Assembly: GCF_028553885.1 (NCBI RefSeq) | Contig: NZ_CP067169.1 | Span: 434,001-498,000, forward strand | Source of the DNA: Paracoccus aestuarii | Lineage (GTDB): Bacteria; Pseudomonadota; Alphaproteobacteria; Rhodobacterales; Rhodobacteraceae | Direction of reading: 5' to 3' | Length of the DNA: 64,000 nucleotides | Part shown: in pieces, positions 34,514 through 43,256 of the stretch | Position numbering within the stretch: the first letter of the stretch is position 1 | Layout: the number at the start of each line of letters is the position of its first letter | Notes under the pieces: generated by a model | The model's database searches: none | The model's input: only the letters and a program-made list of their open reading frames with translations | Told to the model about the DNA's origin: nothing | Translations under genes and position numbers: made by a program

Positions 34514-35311
34514 ATGAGATCATCCAAATCCCGCTCGCGTAGCAAATCGAACCGCCAGCGCACGCTGGGGAACATCGTCAACCGCGTCTTCGACAGCTCG
34601 GGGCCGGAAGGGAAGGTGCGTGGCACCCCCCAGCAGATCATCGAGAAATACCTGACCCTGGCGCGCGACGCCCAGCTGTCCGGCGACCGCGTCGCCGAGC
34701 AGAGCTTCTTCCAGCATGCCGAACACTATACCCGCATGCTGGGCGAGGCGCAGCGCGAAATGGCCGAGCGGCAGGGCCAGAACGGTCAAGGCCAAGGCGG
34801 GCAGGGCCAGAACGGCCATCACCAGCCGCGCCATGGCGATGACGAGGGCCAGCCCCGCGACAATCACGGTCGCGACCATCAGCCCCGCGACAACCAGGGC
34901 CGCGATAACCAAGGTCGTGATCATCAGGGGCGCGACAGCCAGTCCCGCGATCACCAACCCCGCGATCATCAGCCCCGCGATCACCAGAACCGGGACCATC
35001 AGCGCCGCGAGCCGGAGGCGGAGGCCCGCCCCGCCCCGGCCGAGACGCGCCCCGAGCCGCAGCCGGAATCCCGGCCCGAGCCGGTGCAGCCGGCCCTGCC
35101 GGATGTCAGCGCCGGGGACGATCAGGGATCGCATCCCGTCGCCACCCCGGAAAGCCAGGACGCGCCCAAGACGCCGCGCCCGCGCAGCACCCGGGCCCGT
35201 ACCCCGCGCAGCCCGGCGGGCACCACGCCCACTCGCAGCCGCCGCAAGCCCGCGGCCGAGGGCGATGCCCCGGCCCCCGCGCCCGAACCGCAGGGCGATC
35301 CGCAGGATTGA
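34514..35311 (+). CDS. DUF4167 RNA-binding-like protein with RDHQP pentapeptide repeats
   Basis: 265 residues. The conserved N-terminal DUF4167 domain spans ~1-80 (a basic, Ser/Arg-rich start, then QRTLGNIVNRVFDSSGPEG, then VRGTPQQIIEKYLTLARDA). A Gln/Gly linker follows, then ten 5-residue repeats of the form R-D-[HNS]-[QH]-x at residues ~115-164 (DNA 34856-35005, 15-base unit), and finally a Pro/Arg/Ala-rich tail with many basic residues. The protein is conserved in alphaproteobacteria, but its function is unknown; the disordered, charged tail suggests nucleic-acid contact. It ends just before a strong bidirectional terminator. Confidence 0.9.
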   Translation: MRSSKSRSRSKSNRQRTLGNIVNRVFDSSGPEGKVRGTPQQIIEKYLTLARDAQLSGDRVAEQSFFQHAEHYTRMLGEAQREMAERQGQNGQGQGGQGQNGHHQPRHGDDEGQPRDNHGRDHQPRDNQGRDNQGRDHQGRDSQSRDHQPRDHQPRDHQNRDHQRREPEAEARPAPAETRPEPQPESRPEPVQPALPDVSAGDDQGSHPVATPESQDAPKTPRPRSTRARTPRSPAGTTPTRSRRKPAAEGDAPAPAPEPQGDPQD

Positions 35312-35349
35312 CGAAAAAGGGGCGCATCGACCGATGCGCCCCTTTTTCG
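35312..35349. terminator. Bidirectional intrinsic terminator between DUF4167 gene and ksgA
   Basis: An 18-base perfect inverted repeat (35312-35329 with 35332-35349) whose arms contain AAAAAGGGGCGCATCG and its complement. It gives a G/C stem followed by T5 on either strand. It serves both convergent genes. Confidence 0.93.
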
Positions 35350-35369
35350 TCTTCGGCCCGATCCGGTCC

Positions 35370-36212
35370 TCAGCCGCGCGCGGCCTTCAGGGCGCGGGCC
35401 AGGGCGCAGAAGCGGTCCAGCCCGATCTCCTCGGCGCGGGCGGTGGGGGGGATGCCGACCTCCTCCAGCAGGGCCTCGATGCGGGGATGCAGGGATTTCA
35501 GGCTGGCGCGCAGCATCTTGCGCCGCTGGTTGAAGCCCGCCGCCGTCACCTGCGACAGGACCTGCGCATCGGCGGGAAAGCGCGGCTCGGGCAGGGCGGT
35601 CAGCTGGACGACGGCGGAATGGACCTTGGGCGCGGGCACGAAGGCCTCGGGCGGCAGGGACATCACGATGCGCGCATCCGCCCGCCACTGGGCCAGGATC
35701 GCCAGCCGCCCATAGGCCTTGGAGCCGGGGGCGGCGACGATGCGCTCGGCCACCTCCTTCTGGAACATCAGGGTCAGGGATTGCCAGAAGGGCGGCCAGT
35801 CGCGCGGCGTCAGCCAGCGGATCAGCAGCTCGGTGCCCACATTATAGGGAAGGTTCGCGGCGATGCGGATCGGCGGCGTCAGATGCGCCAAGGGGTCGAT
35901 CTGCAGCGCGTCGCCGCTGATGACGGTCAGCCGGCCGGGATAGGCATCCGCGATCTGCTGCAGCGCGGGCAGGGCGCGGGGGTCCTTTTCGATGGCCAGG
36001 ACATGGCGCGCGCCCTGGGCCAGCAGGCCCCGGGTCAGCCCGCCCGGGCCGGGGCCGATCTCGAGCACGTCGCAATCGGTCAGGTCGCCCGCTTGGCGCG
36101 CGATCTTGGCGGTCAGGTTCAGGTCCAGCAGGAAGTTCTGGCCCAGCTGCTTCTTGGCGCGCAGGTCATGGGTCGCGATCACCTCGCGCAGGGGGGGCAG
36201 GTCGTCGATCAT
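35370..36212 (-). CDS. ksgA: 16S rRNA adenine-N6,N6-dimethyltransferase
   Basis: 280 residues. It dimethylates A1518 and A1519 of 16S rRNA late in 30S assembly. [13 protein letters not shown] (substrate/SAM helix), [15 protein letters not shown] (motif I, ~55), and [11 protein letters not shown] (motif IV, ~125) are present. I use the ATG at 36212 ([17 protein letters not shown]); an alternative TTG at 36257 lies inside an intergenic repeat and is not plausible. It is last gene of lptF-lptG-lptD-surA-pdxA-ksgA. Confidence 0.96.
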   Translation of the reverse strand: MIDDLPPLREVIATHDLRAKKQLGQNFLLDLNLTAKIARQAGDLTDCDVLEIGPGPGGLTRGLLAQGARHVLAIEKDPRALPALQQIADAYPGRLTVISGDALQIDPLAHLTPPIRIAANLPYNVGTELLIRWLTPRDWPPFWQSLTLMFQKEVAERIVAAPGSKAYGRLAILAQWRADARIVMSLPPEAFVPAPKVHSAVVQLTALPEPRFPADAQVLSQVTAAGFNQRRKMLRASLKSLHPRIEALLEEVGIPPTARAEEIGLDRFCALARALKAARG

Positions 36213-36243
36213 CGCGTGGTCCTGGGGGTGAGAGTGCGCCAGT

Positions 36244-36265
36244 GGGTATTTGCGCAACGGAGAGG
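36244..36265 (+). repeat. Intergenic repeat family B, copy 3 (between pdxA and ksgA)
   Basis: GGGTATTTGCGCAACGGAG at 36244-36262 (continuing to AGG at 36265) in the 55-bp gap between pdxA and ksgA. Here the core runs against the direction of both genes and lacks the G/C hairpin, so it may be a relic. Confidence 0.65.
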
Positions 36266-36267
36266 CA

Positions 36268-37230
36268 TCAGCCGCGGTGCCCCGCCATCTGCGCCGCGAG
36301 CGTGAGGGCGGCGATGGTCGACGAGGGATCGGCCAGGCCCTTGCCCGCGATGTCGAAGGCGGTGCCGTGATCGGGCGAGGTGCGGATGAAGGGCAGGCCG
36401 AGCGTCACGTTCACGCCGCCGTCGAAATCCAGCGTCTTGATCGGGATCAGGCCCTGGTCATGATAGCAGGCGATCGCGGCGTCGTAGCGGGCGCGGGCGG
36501 GGGCGTGGAACATCGTGTCGGCAGGGTGGGGGCCGGTGACATGCAGGCCCTCGGCGCGCAGGCGGGCGATCAGGGGGGCGATCAGGTCGCGGTCCTGGCG
36601 GCCCATCAGGCCGCCTTCGCCGGCATGCGGGTTGAGGCCCGCCACCGCGATGCGCGGCGCGGTCAGGCCGAAATCGCGGATCAGGGCGGCATGGGTCAGG
36701 CGGATCGCCTGGTCCAGCGCCTGTTCGGTCAGGGCCGCGGGCACGTCGGCCAGGGGGATGTGGATGGTCGCGGGCACCACCCGGCAGGGCGGCGTCACCG
36801 TGGTCGAGGCCAGCATCATCGCAACCGGCACCCCGCCCGCCAGATGCGCCAGGAATTCGGTATGGCCCGGAAAGGCGAAGCCCGCGCCGCGGATCAGCGC
36901 CTCCTTGCTGATGGGGGCTGTGCAGATGGCCGCGACGCGGCCCGACATCGCCAGATCCACCGCGCGGCGGATCACGGCGATCACGTCCGGCGCATGGGCG
37001 GGGTCGGGGCGGCCGGGCGTGGCCGGGCCCGCGAAGTCATGGCGCAGCACCGGCAGATGGCCCGGCGGCACGGGGTCGTCGGGATCCGTGACCTGCGTCC
37101 AGGCGGCCCCCTGGGGCAGGTGGCGCGGATCGCCCATCCAGACCAGGTCCGCCCCCGCGGCCAGCGCCAGCGGGGCCAGTTCCGGCCCCACCCCCGCCGG
37201 TTCGCCGCAGGTCAGCAGGATGCGCGCCAT
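36268..37230 (-). CDS. pdxA: 4-hydroxythreonine-4-phosphate dehydrogenase
   Basis: 320 residues. NAD-dependent step of DXP-dependent pyridoxal phosphate synthesis. The start [18 protein letters not shown] carries the GDPAGIG-like motif (here GEPAGVG). Metal-binding histidines lie in GHTEFLAHL and HAGEGGLMG, with [15 protein letters not shown] and [23 protein letters not shown] segments. Its ATG overlaps the surA stop by one base (TGATG). Confidence 0.95.
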   Translation of the reverse strand: MARILLTCGEPAGVGPELAPLALAAGADLVWMGDPRHLPQGAAWTQVTDPDDPVPPGHLPVLRHDFAGPATPGRPDPAHAPDVIAVIRRAVDLAMSGRVAAICTAPISKEALIRGAGFAFPGHTEFLAHLAGGVPVAMMLASTTVTPPCRVVPATIHIPLADVPAALTEQALDQAIRLTHAALIRDFGLTAPRIAVAGLNPHAGEGGLMGRQDRDLIAPLIARLRAEGLHVTGPHPADTMFHAPARARYDAAIACYHDQGLIPIKTLDFDGGVNVTLGLPFIRTSPDHGTAFDIAGKGLADPSSTIAALTLAAQMAGHRG

Positions 37231-38513
37231 CAGGGTCGCCGGATGATCGCATCGGCGCGCAGATCGGCCAGCAGCCCTTCGGCGGCGGTGTTGATCTTGC
37301 GGTTGAAGAGCTGGCTGCGGACCTCCTCGCGCGTGGGGATGCCGGGGGCGGACTGGCGCGGCACGGCGTTTTCCACCCCGTCGGGCGGCAGGGCGGTGGT
37401 CGCGACATCGGGCTGGGCCGCCAGCGCGGGCTGGCGCGAGCAGAGCATCACCAGATCGGCGCCCTCGCCCGCGGGGACCACGCCCGCCTCGTCCGCGTCC
37501 AGCGATGCCAGGCGCAGCGCGATGGCCTGGGGGATCTGGCCCTGCGGCGCGGTCTGGCGGCGCACCTGGGGCGCGACATCGGGGCCGGCCTGGACATAGA
37601 GGTCGTCGCAGCTGCGCGTCACCGCGGCCAGCTGGGCGGCCTGGGCGGGCGATGCCAGGCGCAGCACCATGTAGTCCAGCACCTGTTCGCGTGCGCCGGG
37701 GCGCAGCGTGCCTTGGGCGTCGCGCAGATGGAACAGGACCACCGCGCCCTCGACCGGCAAAGGCGCGGTCGTCTGGCCCGGCTGCAGGGCGGTGATGATC
37801 GGCCGGAGCGAGGGCGGCAGGTCGTCCAGCGCCAGCATCTCCAGCCGGCCGCCGGCCTCGGCCGAGGGTACGGCGGAATATTGCCGCGCGGCCTCGGCGA
37901 ATTGCGCCTCGGTCGGGCGCGAGCCCGAGATGCGTTCAGCCAGGGCCAGGGCCTGCCCTTCCTGGCCCGGGGGTGCGGGGATGATCAGTTCGGACAGCAG
38001 CACCCGGTCGATGATCGGCGTCTCGATCAGGCGCTGGAGTTCCTGGTCCACCTCGGCATCCGAGATCTGGACCCGCGGCAGCAGGCGGGCGCGCACGACC
38101 TCGCGCCAGACGGTGCCGGCCTCGACGAAGTCGCGGAACACCCCCGCCTCGACCCCGCCGCGTTCCAGCTGGGCGATGAAGCCCGCCGCGTCCAGCCCGG
38201 CGCGGCCGGCGAATTCCTCCATCCCCTCCTCCAGGCCCTGGGGGGTGATCTGGACGCCCAGGTCACGCGCCGCCTGGACGCGCAGCCGGTCGTCGATCAG
38301 CGACTGTTCGGCGGCCGACGCGCTGGCATCGGGGGCGCCGATGATCTGCATGAAGCGCATGCGCTGGTCGACCTCGTAGCGGGTCACGGCGCTGTCATTC
38401 ACATAGACGGCGGGCGCGAACAGGTTCTGCGCGGCCGCGCCGCCCGCCGCGCCTGTGGCGATGACCGCCGCCAGGGCGATGCCCGAAAGGAAATGCCGCA
38501 TCTGAGCCCTCAT
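37230..38513 (-). CDS. surA: SurA-like periplasmic peptidyl-prolyl isomerase/chaperone
   Basis: 427 residues. Signal peptide MRHFLSGIALAAVIATGAAGG ending in AAAQN. SurA N-terminal domain follows (AVYVNDSAVTRYEVDQRMRF, then QSLIDDRLRVQAARDLGV), then a parvulin-like domain (LSELIIPAPPG, EAGGRLEMLALDDLPPSLR), then a C-terminal helix. It escorts outer-membrane proteins, including LptD, through the periplasm. Two starts are possible, ATG at 38513 or 38501; the longer is given. The stop overlaps pdxA, and lptD is 20 bp upstream. Confidence 0.92.
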   Translation of the reverse strand: MRAQMRHFLSGIALAAVIATGAAGGAAAQNLFAPAVYVNDSAVTRYEVDQRMRFMQIIGAPDASASAAEQSLIDDRLRVQAARDLGVQITPQGLEEGMEEFAGRAGLDAAGFIAQLERGGVEAGVFRDFVEAGTVWREVVRARLLPRVQISDAEVDQELQRLIETPIIDRVLLSELIIPAPPGQEGQALALAERISGSRPTEAQFAEAARQYSAVPSAEAGGRLEMLALDDLPPSLRPIITALQPGQTTAPLPVEGAVVLFHLRDAQGTLRPGAREQVLDYMVLRLASPAQAAQLAAVTRSCDDLYVQAGPDVAPQVRRQTAPQGQIPQAIALRLASLDADEAGVVPAGEGADLVMLCSRQPALAAQPDVATTALPPDGVENAVPRQSAPGIPTREEVRSQLFNRKINTAAEGLLADLRADAIIRRP

Positions 38514-38532
38514 CTGATCCGTTGGGGTGACC

Positions 38533-40653
38533 TTATCGCATGCAGCTGCGGCGCGCCACCGTGCCCGGCCCGTCGGGCTGGGCGCCGAAACCGCCAAGCC
38601 GCAGCGACAGGTCCAGGCTGGTTTCCGCCCGCAGCAGGTCCGAGCTGCTGAAGCGCCGCGACAGGCCCGATTCGACCGTGATGCATTCGTTGCGATAGGC
38701 CACGCGCAGGGCCGCGCGCTGTGCGCGGTCGGCGGCGAAATCGTATCGCGTCTCGGCCCGGCCCCACCAGCCGCGGGCGATCTGCCAGCCGATATCGGCG
38801 GACAGTTCGCTGGCATCTGTGTCGCGTCCCTCGTCCTCGTCGCGGTCGATCCAGATATAGCCGGCCGAGACCTGCAGGTCCGGGCGCAGCCAGCCCACCC
38901 GCAATTCGTTGCGCGACACCGCCAGGTCGTCGTCGAACAGCGCCCGGTTCGCCACCGCCAGCCCCGTGCCGCTGTCGTAATTGGCCGAGATCAGCCAGTC
39001 CGAGGACCGCCCGCCGAGCGGGCTGTCGGGGGCGAAGCCGTCCGCGTCGCGCGCGCGCAGCACCCGCCCCCCGGTCAGGCCCAGGGACCAGCCGGCCGGG
39101 TCGAACCGCGTCCAGGTCGCGCCGATATTGGCCCGCAGCCCGGTCTCGCGCGCGTCCCAGCCCGGAAACCGGTTGTCGGAGAACAGGTTGCCCTCGTCGA
39201 ATTCGATCAGGCGGCTGTCCTCGTTGGGGATGTCGTCGTCGCGCCCGCGCGGGGAATAGAGGACCTGGATCACCGGCTCGACCATATGGGTGGTACCGCC
39301 CGACTGGCCCGCCAAGGGCCAGCGCAGCTCGACCCCGGCCAAGGGATCGACGCGGCCCACCACCGGGTCGAAGCGGTCGTCCTGGGCGATGCGATAGAGA
39401 TCCGCATCAAGCCCCGCCAGCCCCGCCGCGACCACGCCGCCGGGCAGGATCTTGCTGCGCCGCCAGTCCAGCCCCACCGATCCGCGCGCCACGTCGCGCC
39501 CGACGCGGTTCGCGTTGGACGGCCGCCTGTGGGCATGGACCGACCATTCCAGCACCGCCTCGCCGCCGATCAGGTCCGGGGTCAGGCGGCGCATCCAGAT
39601 CGCATCGGCCACCTGGGCGGGCGAGGTGGAATTCGGCTCGTCCTCGCGCAGCGATTCGTAATTGCCGACCCGGCCCCAGAACAGCTTGTCGCGGCGGACG
39701 CGTTCGATGCTGACCCCGCTCCACAGCCGGTCGGCATCGGTGATGCCGTAATCCAGCAGATAGGCGCGGTCGGACGCCGCCTGCAGCTGCAGCGACAGGC
39801 GATAGTCGCGCGGCAGCAGGAACCGCCCCGCGCCGAAGACATAGCCGCGCGTCGATCCCGGCTGCAGGTCGTCGCGGCTGATCGCGGCGTTCCATTCCGT
39901 GGCCCCCGAGGCGAAGGCCTGGCGATAGCGGGTCTCCAGCGTGCGGGTGCGGTCCAGCGACAGATAGGGGGTCAGCGTGATGTCCGCGTGATCGCCCAAG
40001 GTGCGGAAATAGGGCAGCTTGACCCCGAAACCCAGACCGGAGGTCGTGCGGAACTCGGGGCGCAGAAAGCCGCTGCGGCGATCGACCGTCGGATCGGGCG
40101 CGGTCACGGTGAAGGGCGCATAGGCCAGGGGCACGCCCAAAGCGCGGAACTGCGGGCGTTCGAAGGTGATCAGCCGGGTCTGGGCGTCATGGGTGATGCG
40201 CCGGGCGCGGATCTCCCACAGGGGGTTGTCGTCGCCCGCGCAGACATGACAGGCCGATGCGACGACATTGCCCAGCTCGGTGATCCGGCCGCCCTCGCGG
40301 CGGGTGACCCGGTCCGAGGCCAGCTGCAGTTCCCGCGCCAGGACCAGCCGCGCGCCCAGGATGATGCCGTCCTGCAATTCGCGGTCCAGCTGGGCGCTGT
40401 CGGCGATCAGCACGGCCTCGGCATCGGGATCGGCGGCGCCGGGGCGCGACAGATGGATCGGCCCCGCGATGGTCAGATCGCCCGACGCCCCGTCCACCCG
40501 CACCGATGACGCGACCAGCCGCGCGCCTTGGTGCCAGACCACCACCCCGCCCGAGGCGACCAGCGTGCCGTCCCCCTGCAGCTGGACCGCATCGGCCAGC
40601 ACCGTCGCGGGCGCGGTGGCCGTGGCGGGCGCGGTGCCGCCCGGCAGGGTCAC
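38533..40653 (-). CDS. lptD: LPS-assembly protein LptD, barrel and jellyroll body (frame separated from its signal peptide)
   Basis: 706 residues from a GTG at 40653. The N-terminal OstA/LptA-like jellyroll is at ~20-110 (DAVQLQGDGTLVASGGVVVW and LTIAGPIHLS). A large beta-barrel of alternating aromatic/hydrophobic strands follows and ends ECITVESGLSRRF. LptD places lipopolysaccharide into the outer leaflet. As read, this frame has no signal peptide. The upstream 91-codon frame (40650-40925) supplies one and overlaps it as GTGA, in the frame one base away. Adding one base in the tract 40686-40696 joins both into a protein of about 797 residues. So the real gene is probably 38533-40925 with a one-base shift. 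Confidence 0.88.
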   Translation of the reverse strand: MTLPGGTAPATATAPATVLADAVQLQGDGTLVASGGVVVWHQGARLVASSVRVDGASGDLTIAGPIHLSRPGAADPDAEAVLIADSAQLDRELQDGIILGARLVLARELQLASDRVTRREGGRITELGNVVASACHVCAGDDNPLWEIRARRITHDAQTRLITFERPQFRALGVPLAYAPFTVTAPDPTVDRRSGFLRPEFRTTSGLGFGVKLPYFRTLGDHADITLTPYLSLDRTRTLETRYRQAFASGATEWNAAISRDDLQPGSTRGYVFGAGRFLLPRDYRLSLQLQAASDRAYLLDYGITDADRLWSGVSIERVRRDKLFWGRVGNYESLREDEPNSTSPAQVADAIWMRRLTPDLIGGEAVLEWSVHAHRRPSNANRVGRDVARGSVGLDWRRSKILPGGVVAAGLAGLDADLYRIAQDDRFDPVVGRVDPLAGVELRWPLAGQSGGTTHMVEPVIQVLYSPRGRDDDIPNEDSRLIEFDEGNLFSDNRFPGWDARETGLRANIGATWTRFDPAGWSLGLTGGRVLRARDADGFAPDSPLGGRSSDWLISANYDSGTGLAVANRALFDDDLAVSRNELRVGWLRPDLQVSAGYIWIDRDEDEGRDTDASELSADIGWQIARGWWGRAETRYDFAADRAQRAALRVAYRNECITVESGLSRRFSSSDLLRAETSLDLSLRLGGFGAQPDGPGTVARRSCMR

Positions 40654-40925
40654 AATGGTGTCGGGTTCGGCGGTGGGCGGGCTCTGGGGGTGGGGGTGCG
40701 GTCGCCGACCGGGTTCGAGCCCAGGGCCGATGCCTCGGGGGCCAAGGCCGTCACCCCGCCGAAGGGGCCGGTGGGGGCGATATTGGCCATGCCGGGCATG
40801 GTCAGGATGCCGGGCGCGATGCCGGTGCGTTCGGGGCTGACCTGCGCCGCCACGGGCTGGGCCAGGCCCGCGATCAGCGCGGCGATCACTGCGGGGGCCG
40901 CGCGGCCATGTCTGGGACCCATCAT
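40650..40925 (-). pseudogene. lptD: N-terminal signal-peptide part of lptD, out of frame
   Basis: 91 codons. A clear signal peptide (VIAALIAGLAQPVAAQ) is followed by a Pro/Ala-rich linker and then an abnormal Arg/Pro tail before TGA at 40650. The ATG at 40925 overlaps the lptG stop (a second ATG follows at 40922). The frame becomes nonsense just where the C5-A-C5 run occurs (G5-T-G5 on the plus strand, 40686-40696). In the next frame the same bases read QSPPTAEPDTIVTLPGGT and continue into LptD. It is the missing 5' end of lptD rather than a separate gene. Confidence 0.75.
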
Positions 40926-42031
40926 CCGTCCTCCCGTCGCAAGATCAGGCCCAAGGCCAGCATCGCGCCGACCAGGGGCGGCGTCCAGGCGGCCATCGCC
41001 GCCGGGATCTCCCCGTTATCGCCCAGAACCTGCGCCAGATTGCGCAGAAAGAACAGCGCGATCCCCGCGCCGAAGGCCATCAGCACCGCCGCACCCGTGT
41101 TGCGCCCGCGCACATGCTGCATGGTGAAGGCGGCGGCGATCATCACCATCGCGGCCATCAGGAAGGGGCGGGCCAGCTCCATCTGGAACCAGGTCTTGTG
41201 GCGGGACGCGGAAAAGCCCGCGCGTTCCAGCCCGGCGATGAAATCGGGCAGCTGCCAGACCGGCACCGATTCCGGGCGGCCGAACCCGTCGCGGATGCGC
41301 TGCGCCGTCAGGTCGGATGCCAGCCGCATGCTGTCCTGACGCGCCACACCGGCCTGGGGGTTGGGCTGGTCCAGCGGGAAATCGCCCACATCGGTCAGGG
41401 CCCATGCGCCGGGTTCCAGCCGGGCCTCGCGCGCCTCGATGCGCCGCACTGGGCCCGCATCGGCATCGAAGACCAGGAAGCTGGCCCCATAGAGCGTCAG
41501 CCCGTCGGCGCTGGTGCGGGTGGCGCGGATGACGATCTGGCCGGCCTCGCGCCCGTCCTGCTGGACGGCCTGGCGTAGCCAGACGGCGCTGTCGCCCAGG
41601 CTGACGGTCTGGCTGCCGGCACGGTCGATCCCGGCCACGGCCTCGTCGTAGAGCGACCCGGTCGCGGCGACCAGGGGGTTCAGCAGCCCCACGGCCAGCG
41701 CGCCCACCAGGATCGCCGCACCGACCGGCGCCCGGATCAGCCGCAGCCCCGACCGCCCCGATGCGCGGATGGCGACCATCTCGGAGCTGCGGGCCAGCCC
41801 GAGAAACAGCGCGATCCCCGCCAGCACCGTCATCAGCGGCAGGATCGCATAGAAGCTGCCCGCGATGTTCAGCCCGGCCAGCCGCGCAGCCCCCGCCAGG
41901 CCGATGTCGCGGCCCGAAAAGCGGCGGATCATCTCGATCATGTCGATCAGGAACAGGATCAGCAGGAACACCCCCGCGATCAGCAGGAAGGCCCGTAAAA
42001 AGCGCCGCGCGACATAGAAGGCCAGGATCAT
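40922..42031 (-). CDS. lptG: LPS export ABC transporter permease LptG
   Basis: 369 residues, YjgP/YjgQ family. Two membrane bundles of three helices (N-terminal AFYVARRFLRAFLLIAGVFLL; C-terminal around PFLMAAMVMIAAAF, AVLMAFGAGIALFFL and VGAMLALGLIL) flank a periplasmic jellyroll domain. With LptF and LptB2 it extracts LPS from the inner membrane. The ATG at 42031 overlaps the lptF stop (ATGA); its stop overlaps the lptD signal-peptide frame by four bases. Confidence 0.94.
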   Translation of the reverse strand: MILAFYVARRFLRAFLLIAGVFLLILFLIDMIEMIRRFSGRDIGLAGAARLAGLNIAGSFYAILPLMTVLAGIALFLGLARSSEMVAIRASGRSGLRLIRAPVGAAILVGALAVGLLNPLVAATGSLYDEAVAGIDRAGSQTVSLGDSAVWLRQAVQQDGREAGQIVIRATRTSADGLTLYGASFLVFDADAGPVRRIEAREARLEPGAWALTDVGDFPLDQPNPQAGVARQDSMRLASDLTAQRIRDGFGRPESVPVWQLPDFIAGLERAGFSASRHKTWFQMELARPFLMAAMVMIAAAFTMQHVRGRNTGAAVLMAFGAGIALFFLRNLAQVLGDNGEIPAAMAAWTPPLVGAMLALGLILRREDG

Positions 42032-43152
42032 GCCCGCGCCCCCGTTTTGGGCCCGCGCGGCCGCGCCGCCAGCCACAGCAGCGCCATCGACAGCACCGCC
42101 CCGAACCCCGCCGGCAGATAGAGGATCGGCCATAGCGCCGCGTCGCGCCCCACCTGGTTGGCGGCGGCGTTGGACAGGAACTGCACCGCGATCAGCCCCA
42201 GGATCGCCCAGCCCACCTGCCGCCAGACCCCGAACCGCGAAAACCCGCCGATCAGCAGCGTGGCAAAGCCCAGCATCGCCGCGATGGGCGACAGCAGGGG
42301 TTGGGCCAGCCGCTCATGCGCCTCGCGCCGGGCATCGCCGGGGGTGGCGCCCGTCGCCTGCAGCAGCGCCGCATCGGGCGACAGCAGGGCCAGCGTGCCG
42401 AAATCGCGCAGATCGCGCCGCCGATCGCCGCCGGCCGAGAACAGCGCCCCGATGTCATAGCTGAATTCGTCGAAACGCGTCACCGACAGGGCAGGCACGC
42501 CATCGCGGGGGCGCAGCTCCTGGGCCATGCCCTCCAGCAGGATCAGGACGGGGCCGGTCTCGGTCCGCACGACCAGCGATTCCTGTGCGGTATAGGTCAC
42601 CTGCCGCGCCGGGTCGCGGCCATCCTCGATGAACAGGTCCAGCAGGCGGCCATCGGCCGCGATGTCGCGGATGAACAGGGTGACGTCGGATGCCGGATAC
42701 TGGAAGGCGCCCGGGCGCAGGAACTGGGCGGTGACGTTCTCGGCGATCTCGGCGCTGCGATCGGCCAGGCGGGCGCGGGCCATGGGCACCAGCCCGTGGA
42801 CCAGCACCGCGACCATCAGCCCGACCATGATCCCGAAGACCAGGACCGGCCGCGCCAGCCGCCACGGCCCCAGGCCCGCCGACTGCATCGCCACCAGCTC
42901 GGATTCCCCGGCCAGGCGGTTGGTGCCATAGGCCGTGGCCGCGAAGGCCGCCACCGGCAGCACCACGGAAATCACCAAGGGCAGGGTCAGCGCCGTGAAT
43001 TCCAGCACCACCAGCGCGGTCTGGCCGTCATTCAGCAGATCGTCGAACAGGCTGACCGCCCGGTTGATCCAATAGACCGAGACCAGCACCAGCGCGAAGA
43101 AACCGAACAGCGTCAGCAGTTGGGCAAGGATATAGCGGTCGATCCGGGGCAT
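42028..43152 (-). CDS. lptF: LPS export ABC transporter permease LptF
   Basis: 374 residues, YjgP/YjgQ family like LptG. Begins MPRIDRYILAQLLTLFGFFA, with the coupling-helix region YGTNRLAGESELVAMQSAG (~75-93), a periplasmic domain in the middle, and C-terminal helices around FATLLIGGFSRFGVWRQV. It is first gene of the lptF-lptG-lptD-surA-pdxA-ksgA string and divergent from pepA across about 100 bp. Confidence 0.94.
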   Translation of the reverse strand: MPRIDRYILAQLLTLFGFFALVLVSVYWINRAVSLFDDLLNDGQTALVVLEFTALTLPLVISVVLPVAAFAATAYGTNRLAGESELVAMQSAGLGPWRLARPVLVFGIMVGLMVAVLVHGLVPMARARLADRSAEIAENVTAQFLRPGAFQYPASDVTLFIRDIAADGRLLDLFIEDGRDPARQVTYTAQESLVVRTETGPVLILLEGMAQELRPRDGVPALSVTRFDEFSYDIGALFSAGGDRRRDLRDFGTLALLSPDAALLQATGATPGDARREAHERLAQPLLSPIAAMLGFATLLIGGFSRFGVWRQVGWAILGLIAVQFLSNAAANQVGRDAALWPILYLPAGFGAVLSMALLWLAARPRGPKTGARA

Positions 43153-43256
43153 GCGGGCATCCTGCGTGACGTTCCGTCCTGCTTAGCGGCAAGGGCGGCT
43201 CTGGAAAAGGGCCGGACGGGGGTCTAGGGTCGCCCCCAACCAGACGTGAGGAAGCC

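Noticed and set aside
36213..36257. A longer ksgA starting at TTG 36257
   Set aside because: The extra 15 codons fall in a family-B intergenic repeat, there is no ribosome site, and family N-termini match the ATG at 36212.
38527..40509. A 660-codon plus-strand open frame opposite lptD
   Set aside because: Antisense shadow with Arg/Gln/Gly-rich translation; LptD motifs are on the minus strand.
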